From assembly GCA_902786595.1 (NCBI GenBank), contig CADADB010000005.1, positions 80,378 through 144,377 of the forward strand: a stretch of DNA of 64,000 nucleotides, written 5' to 3'. Every line of letters begins with the position of its first letter. The first letter of the stretch is position 1. Under the pieces are notes generated by a model. The model searched no databases, was not told where the DNA came from, and saw only the letters and a program-made list of their open reading frames with translations. Below, piece by piece: positions 60,054 through 64,000 of the stretch. A program made the translations under genes and the position numbers. Origin of the DNA: an uncultured Bacteroidota bacterium (GTDB taxonomy: Bacteria; Bacteroidota; Bacteroidia; Bacteroidales; WCHB1-69).

Positions 60054-61770
60054 AGACCACTTTGCGTTTCCGGATCGTTTTTTCGGTGCGGAGATTCCAA
60101 CTCTCGATTTGCACCACGTACATGCCCGCGGGCGCGGATTGACCTCGGTCGTCGTCGCCATCCCATCGGAATCTTGCTGTCATCCCGCACAACACGTTGT
60201 TTGCCAGATGCTTCACGGGTTGACCATGGTTATTGTAAATGATGATGCTCACGCGGTTTTCCTCTTCGGTGAAAGAGCATAGCAACTCCGTATAATCCTC
60301 GAAACCGTCATTGTCAGGCGAGAATACCTCTGGAGTGATTTCAAATTCGTTGATTCCCGGATTGTTACCGGATTGCGAGTTTTCATATCCCGGGGTGCCG
60401 AAGCCGGCGCTCTCGGCGGCCGAACGCCAATTGTTCTCGTCTTGGGTGGGCATGTCCGCGTATAGCCGCTCCAAGCTTACCCCCTTGGTTGTCAGCAGCT
60501 TCGAGTAATGCATCTCCTCAGTATAACTGAACCGGTCAATGCATTGCAAACTTCTGTCTGTCAGATGGATGGTGCCCTTACTGATGGCGAAGTCGGGTAA
60601 CGAGTCGCACTCCACCAACGTGCGTTCGTCCTTGCAGAAATACTGTTCTGTCGTTATCGATTTCCGTTTGCACAGTGCCACATAAGTTTTGGGCAGGATT
60701 TGATGCCCTTGTGAGGCGGCAGTGACGGCTTTTTGTGGCAAGGTGTCGCCTCCGTATCCCACTTTCACCTCCTTCAAATCAATGATGTGGTTTGAACGAT
60801 TGTAGATTTCCAGATAATCAGCATTATCGTCGCCGAGTGGATTGGTCAATATCTCGTTGATTACCAGGTCAAAAGCTGTTGGTGTTCGGTCTCTTCCAAA
60901 TGGAATGCGGTCATCAATCCGATAGGTGTTCCCTCCGCAGTCGGTGAGCGTGCCGGAAAGGAGCAGCGTGTAGTCCGTGTTGGGCTGCACCGCGGTTTCA
61001 AACTGGATGTCAATGGAGGAAAACTTCGGCGGTACCTCTCTGATGCTTGATATGTCAAGTAGTGGTTCGGTGCGGAATTTCCCGTCATTTTCTGTAACAT
61101 CGGCAGACACTGTTCTCGAGAAATGGACGCGCAGGGTCGTGGAGTCAGGCAGCGTTACCCCAGTAATGAGAGGTGTACTGTTAAAATACAGTGTGTTACG
61201 GATCGAATTGGGCGCTCCTGGCGTCCCGCCTTGTGGACTTGTGGAGGAGTTCCAGTTTTCATTCCCCGCACATGGCCAGTTCTCGTCAATCATCTCCAAG
61301 GACCAGCCACCCTCCTGTTTGATGGGCTCTGTATGCCAGGACTTGCTATAACTCACATAGTGAATCACTTCTTCGTGCTGGTTGTACAGCGTTAGCTGTT
61401 GCCCACCGTCGGTGATGGCCAATGATGACAACGTGAAGATGTTGTCGCAGAAGGGCGTGAATATCCCCTGATTTTTCTGTGCGATGAGTACCGCGTATCC
61501 GCAGCTGTCAAGCAAGATGTCGGGAAGGGTCTTGACAGTGTTCCCCAGTTTCAGACGCCAATTGTGCAGGTTGACGGGGTGGGGGAGACGGTTGTGTAGT
61601 TCAAGGTACTCCACCGCAGGGAGGCCGATTACAGGAGTCGGCTTAGCCATGATTTCGCTGATGATGATGTCGTAACGATTTGGCTCTGAGTTTGTTTGGC
61701 TCAGAATGTTCCCTTGGGTCAATAGGATAGATGCCGTAAGCAATAATGCTTTCAAAGTTTTTTTCTTCAT
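60037..61770 (-). CDS. Lamin-tail-domain surface protein with FlgD/gliding-type C-terminus
   Basis: The product is 577 aa. The signal peptide is ~24 residues (ILLTQGNILSQ). A lamin tail domain at ~34-150 has the YDIIISEIMAKPTP start and the VEYLELHN strand. An Ig-like linker with VTLPDSTTLRVHFS follows. A second lamin tail (~298-410) has FDLVINEILTNPLG, and the last ~100 residues (PEVFSPDNDGFEDYTEL ... GMYVVQIES) are the FlgD/CHU_C type found at the C-terminus of exported Bacteroidota surface proteins. It is probably surface-attached. Confidence 0.88.
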   Translation of the reverse strand: MKKKTLKALLLTASILLTQGNILSQTNSEPNRYDIIISEIMAKPTPVIGLPAVEYLELHNRLPHPVNLHNWRLKLGNTVKTLPDILLDSCGYAVLIAQKNQGIFTPFCDNIFTLSSLAITDGGQQLTLYNQHEEVIHYVSYSKSWHTEPIKQEGGWSLEMIDENWPCAGNENWNSSTSPQGGTPGAPNSIRNTLYFNSTPLITGVTLPDSTTLRVHFSRTVSADVTENDGKFRTEPLLDISSIREVPPKFSSIDIQFETAVQPNTDYTLLLSGTLTDCGGNTYRIDDRIPFGRDRTPTAFDLVINEILTNPLGDDNADYLEIYNRSNHIIDLKEVKVGYGGDTLPQKAVTAASQGHQILPKTYVALCKRKSITTEQYFCKDERTLVECDSLPDFAISKGTIHLTDRSLQCIDRFSYTEEMHYSKLLTTKGVSLERLYADMPTQDENNWRSAAESAGFGTPGYENSQSGNNPGINEFEITPEVFSPDNDGFEDYTELLCSFTEEENRVSIIIYNNHGQPVKHLANNVLCGMTARFRWDGDDDRGQSAPAGMYVVQIESWNLRTEKTIRKRKVVSIYRL

Positions 61771-61797
61771 CGCTTTTTTGTTTTCTGTTTATGTCTG

Positions 61798-61814
61798 CAA
61801 AAATACTACATTTG
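61798..61814. promoter_or_regulatory. Divergent -7 elements for the lamin-tail gene and asd
   Basis: Minus-strand TATTTTTG (61798-61805) points to the lamin-tail gene; plus-strand TACATTTG (61807-61814) points to asd. They are one base apart. Confidence 0.5.
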
Positions 61815-61866
61815 CGGGCTGAAATCAAGTATTGTTGATAACTTTTTAAAAATAAATCAAGAAATT

Positions 61867-62850
61867 ATGAAAATCGCCCTTGTCGGAGCCACTGGTTTAG
61901 TCGGTGGAGTTATGCGTAAAGTTTTAATAGAAAGAGGATTCGGAGATTGTGAATTTATCCCTGCCGCCTCTTCAAAGTCAGTCGGAAAATTGTTAACATT
62001 TGGCGATAGGGAGGTTGCTGTCGTTTCCGTGGAAGATGCTATTGCGGCCAAGCCGGATTTTGCCATCTTTTCGGCGGGAAGTGCCGCCTCTTTGGAGTAT
62101 GCCCCCAAGTTCGCCGCTGTCGGCACGGTGGTCATAGACAATTCCGCCGCCTGGCGCAGCGACCCGAAGATCCCGCTCGTGGTGCCCGAAATCAACGGCG
62201 ATGTCATCACCCCGAATGACAAGATCATCGCCAACCCGAACTGTTCCACCATCCAGATGGTGATGGCGTTGGCACCGTTGCACAAACGCTTTGGAATCAA
62301 GCGATTAGTGGTTTCCACCTATCAGTCTGTCACGGGTACAGGCAAGAAGGCCGTGGATCAGCTGATGAGCGAGCGTGCAGGGCTGCCCTGCGATCCCGCC
62401 TATCCGTATCCCATCGACATGAACCTCTTCCCGCACGGCGGTTCCTTCACCGATGACGGTTACACCACCGAGGAAATCAAGTTGTTGAACGAGACTCGTA
62501 AAATACTGAGGGATAACAATATCCAGGTTACGGCGACGGTTGCGCGCGTGCCCGTCACCGGTGGCCATTCCGAGGCCGTGAATGTGGAATTCCGTCAGGA
62601 ATACGATTTGGCCGAGGTCTATGAGTTGTTGAACGATATGCCCGGCGTGAAGGTGCTGGACGCCCCTGCCGAAAATGTCTATCCGATGCCGAAATACGCT
62701 GAGGGACAGGACGATGTCTTCGTGGGTCGTATTCGCCGCGACTTCTCCCAACCCAATACCTTGAACCTTTGGGTGGTGGCCGACAACCTCCGCAAGGGCG
62801 CCGCGACCAACGCGGTGCAGATTATGCAGTATATAATTCATAATGCGTAA
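61867..62850 (+). CDS. asd: Aspartate-semialdehyde dehydrogenase
   Basis: The product is 327 aa. NADP-binding GATGLVGGVM (7-16) and the catalytic NPNCSTIQ with Cys126 are diagnostic; RVPVTGGHSEAVNVEF (~231-246) carries the substrate His. It reduces aspartyl phosphate in the lysine, threonine and methionine pathway, and also supplies DAP for the cell wall. Confidence 0.96.
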   Translation: MKIALVGATGLVGGVMRKVLIERGFGDCEFIPAASSKSVGKLLTFGDREVAVVSVEDAIAAKPDFAIFSAGSAASLEYAPKFAAVGTVVIDNSAAWRSDPKIPLVVPEINGDVITPNDKIIANPNCSTIQMVMALAPLHKRFGIKRLVVSTYQSVTGTGKKAVDQLMSERAGLPCDPAYPYPIDMNLFPHGGSFTDDGYTTEEIKLLNETRKILRDNNIQVTATVARVPVTGGHSEAVNVEFRQEYDLAEVYELLNDMPGVKVLDAPAENVYPMPKYAEGQDDVFVGRIRRDFSQPNTLNLWVVADNLRKGAATNAVQIMQYIIHNA

Positions 62851-62947
62851 TGCATAATGCATAATTGGCGTGGCCGCGGGCTGCGCCTTTTTTCAATGCG
62901 CAATAAGCGGGTGGATTTTTCGTTACCCGTTGATACGATATTTTTTG
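62851..62947. repeat. Stutter repeats after asd
   Basis: A run of attcataatgcgtaatgcataatgcataa begins before the stop codon of asd (about 62835-62864). No gene is present. Confidence 0.6.
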
Positions 62948-62955
62948 TAATTTTG
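62948..62955 (+). promoter_or_regulatory. -7 element of the EEP-family gene
   Basis: TAATTTTG, 21 bases before the ATG at 62976, with a TTG at 62929-62931 in -33 position. Confidence 0.6.
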
Positions 62956-62975
62956 CAAACTTATATTATCGGGTT

Positions 62976-63995
62976 ATGAAAAGAACTTTTTTGCTGATTG
63001 CTGGATTGTTATTCGCTGTTTCTTTGGTTGCGCAACAACCTTATAATAAGGCAGTTATTGGTTTCTATAATGTAGAAAACCTCTTTGATACCATTGACGA
63101 TCCTGTCAAGAACGACGAGCAGTTCCTGCCTGATGGCGATTATCGTTGGAATACCGTACGTTACAATGCCAAACTGCAAAGCTTATCCAAAGTGATTGCC
63201 GAAATCGCCAAGATTGACGGCGGTTTGGTGGTCCTGGGAGTGTCCGAGATCGAGAACGAGCAAGTGTTGTTGGATTTGGCCGCCACCGAGCTTCTGAAAC
63301 CGTATCACTTGTCCGTCTGTCATCATGAGTCGCCCGACCGCCGCGGTGTGGATGTGGCCTTCTTCTATGATGCGTCACGGTTCAAGATTTTGAGCACCAA
63401 AGCTTTCCCGACGATTGTGCCGAACAACCCCGACTTCATCACCCGCGACCAATGGCTGATGACGGGTGTGCTGGACGGCGTTGACACGCTGGACATTGTC
63501 GTTAACCACTGGCCTTCCAAGTCGGGCGGCGAGAAAAGAAGCTTGCCGGGTCGTATGGCCGCTGGGCAGCTCGGCCGTCAGATCGCTGACTCTGTGCTGC
63601 AATCCCGTCCCAACGCGAAGTTCATTTACATGGGCGACCTGAACGACAACCCGACGTCCAAGTGCATCTTGGCGGAGATGAACACGAAAACCAAACCCGA
63701 GAAACTCACGCAGTACGACCTCTATAACCCGATGTGGAAACTTTTCCGCGACGGACTGGGCTCCTACGCCTACCGCGACTCCTGGGAGATGCTTGATAAC
63801 GTCATCATCTCCGGTGGCCTCGTGAATGCGAAGCCAGGCACCTACAAGTTCCGTTCCGCCCATATCTTCCGAAAAGACTTCCTGTTTACGAAAACGGGCT
63901 CCTACATGGACTATCCGTATCGTACCTTTGCGGGCGGCAACTACCAGGGCGGGTATAGCGACCACTTGCCGGTATATATTGTGCTGACGCGATGA
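62976..63995 (+). CDS. Endonuclease/exonuclease/phosphatase (EEP) family protein, exported
   Basis: The product is 339 aa. A signal peptide (LLIAGLLFAVSLVAQ) precedes VIGFYNVENLFDT, the standard Asn start of this Bacteroidota EEP family. ENEQVLLDL (Glu), VVNHWPSKSGG (His), YMGDLNDNPTS (Asp/Asn) and GGYSDHLPVYIVL (terminal Asp-His) complete the active site. It hydrolyses a phosphodiester or phosphomonoester in the periplasm or outside the cell; the substrate is unknown. Confidence 0.92.
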   Translation: MKRTFLLIAGLLFAVSLVAQQPYNKAVIGFYNVENLFDTIDDPVKNDEQFLPDGDYRWNTVRYNAKLQSLSKVIAEIAKIDGGLVVLGVSEIENEQVLLDLAATELLKPYHLSVCHHESPDRRGVDVAFFYDASRFKILSTKAFPTIVPNNPDFITRDQWLMTGVLDGVDTLDIVVNHWPSKSGGEKRSLPGRMAAGQLGRQIADSVLQSRPNAKFIYMGDLNDNPTSKCILAEMNTKTKPEKLTQYDLYNPMWKLFRDGLGSYAYRDSWEMLDNVIISGGLVNAKPGTYKFRSAHIFRKDFLFTKTGSYMDYPYRTFAGGNYQGGYSDHLPVYIVLTR

Positions 63996-64000
63996 AGGAC

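Overview
The window is chromosomal DNA of a member of the Bacteroidota, most likely Bacteroidales. Many genes are preceded by the Bacteroidota -7 promoter element (TAnnTTTG). The gene content fits too: a fused KorA plus KorB 2-oxoacid:ferredoxin oxidoreductase, a DUF1573 protein, an Mpl-type ligase, a PCMD protein, a PorT-like small barrel, a fused CcsBA, and a lamin-tail protein with a FlgD/gliding-type C-terminus. No rRNA, tRNA or CRISPR array was seen.

Layout. 1-0.9 kb: 5' part of an exported protein running off the left edge. 1.0-7.9 kb: an AT-rich accessory island between two copies of the korB 3' end and its terminator (70 of 72 bases identical). It holds a long rod-like RNA, a lipoprotein, a RecQ-type helicase of 1184 aa, and an ATPase/DUF4276 pair. 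7.9-10.8 kb: korB and korA. 11.2-11.8 kb: HicBA toxin-antitoxin. 12.2-16.7 kb: envelope proteins and an ATP-grasp-like protein with a palindromic repeat inside its coding sequence. 16.9-23.3 kb: CcsBA, a di-heme c-type oxidoreductase, an imelysin and a porin-like barrel, which look like one periplasmic metal or redox cluster. 23.5-30.8 kb: a TolC/RND/adaptor efflux system, a lipoprotein and a TetR regulator. 30.9-31.4 kb: a YoeB/Txe-type toxin-antitoxin pair divergent from tetR. 31.5-32.2 kb: an SGNH hydrolase.

32.5-47.0 kb is the main accessory locus: ten minus-strand genes in one tightly packed operon, with gaps or overlaps of at most about 20 bases. The first three genes match SspB (DUF4007), SspC (ATPase) and SspD (PAPS-reductase-like sulfurtransferase), the core of single-strand DNA phosphorothioation. 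The last four (PLD/DEAH helicase, 77-aa protein, zinc-finger SMC-like ATPase, 195-aa protein) look like the restriction half. Between them lie three AT-rich genes: a soluble protein with two GHKL ATPase domains and a histidine-kinase H-box, a protein with a complete receiver domain, and a 221-aa protein of unknown function. This kinase/receiver insert is the best candidate for an undescribed component in the window.

47.4-64 kb is mostly housekeeping: xseA, an AlgH/YqgE protein, pyrK-pyrD, a PCMD protein, an outer membrane barrel, an ECF sigma factor with a partner protein, a DUF1573 protein, an mpl-type ligase, an HlyD/ABC pair without a permease, an MBL hydrolase, a lamin-tail protein, asd and an EEP-family protein.

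Many intergenic gaps carry short, imperfect AT-rich tandem repeats, with a different unit in most gaps, as well as dispersed REP-like palindromes. Two of these repeats have become part of reading frames.
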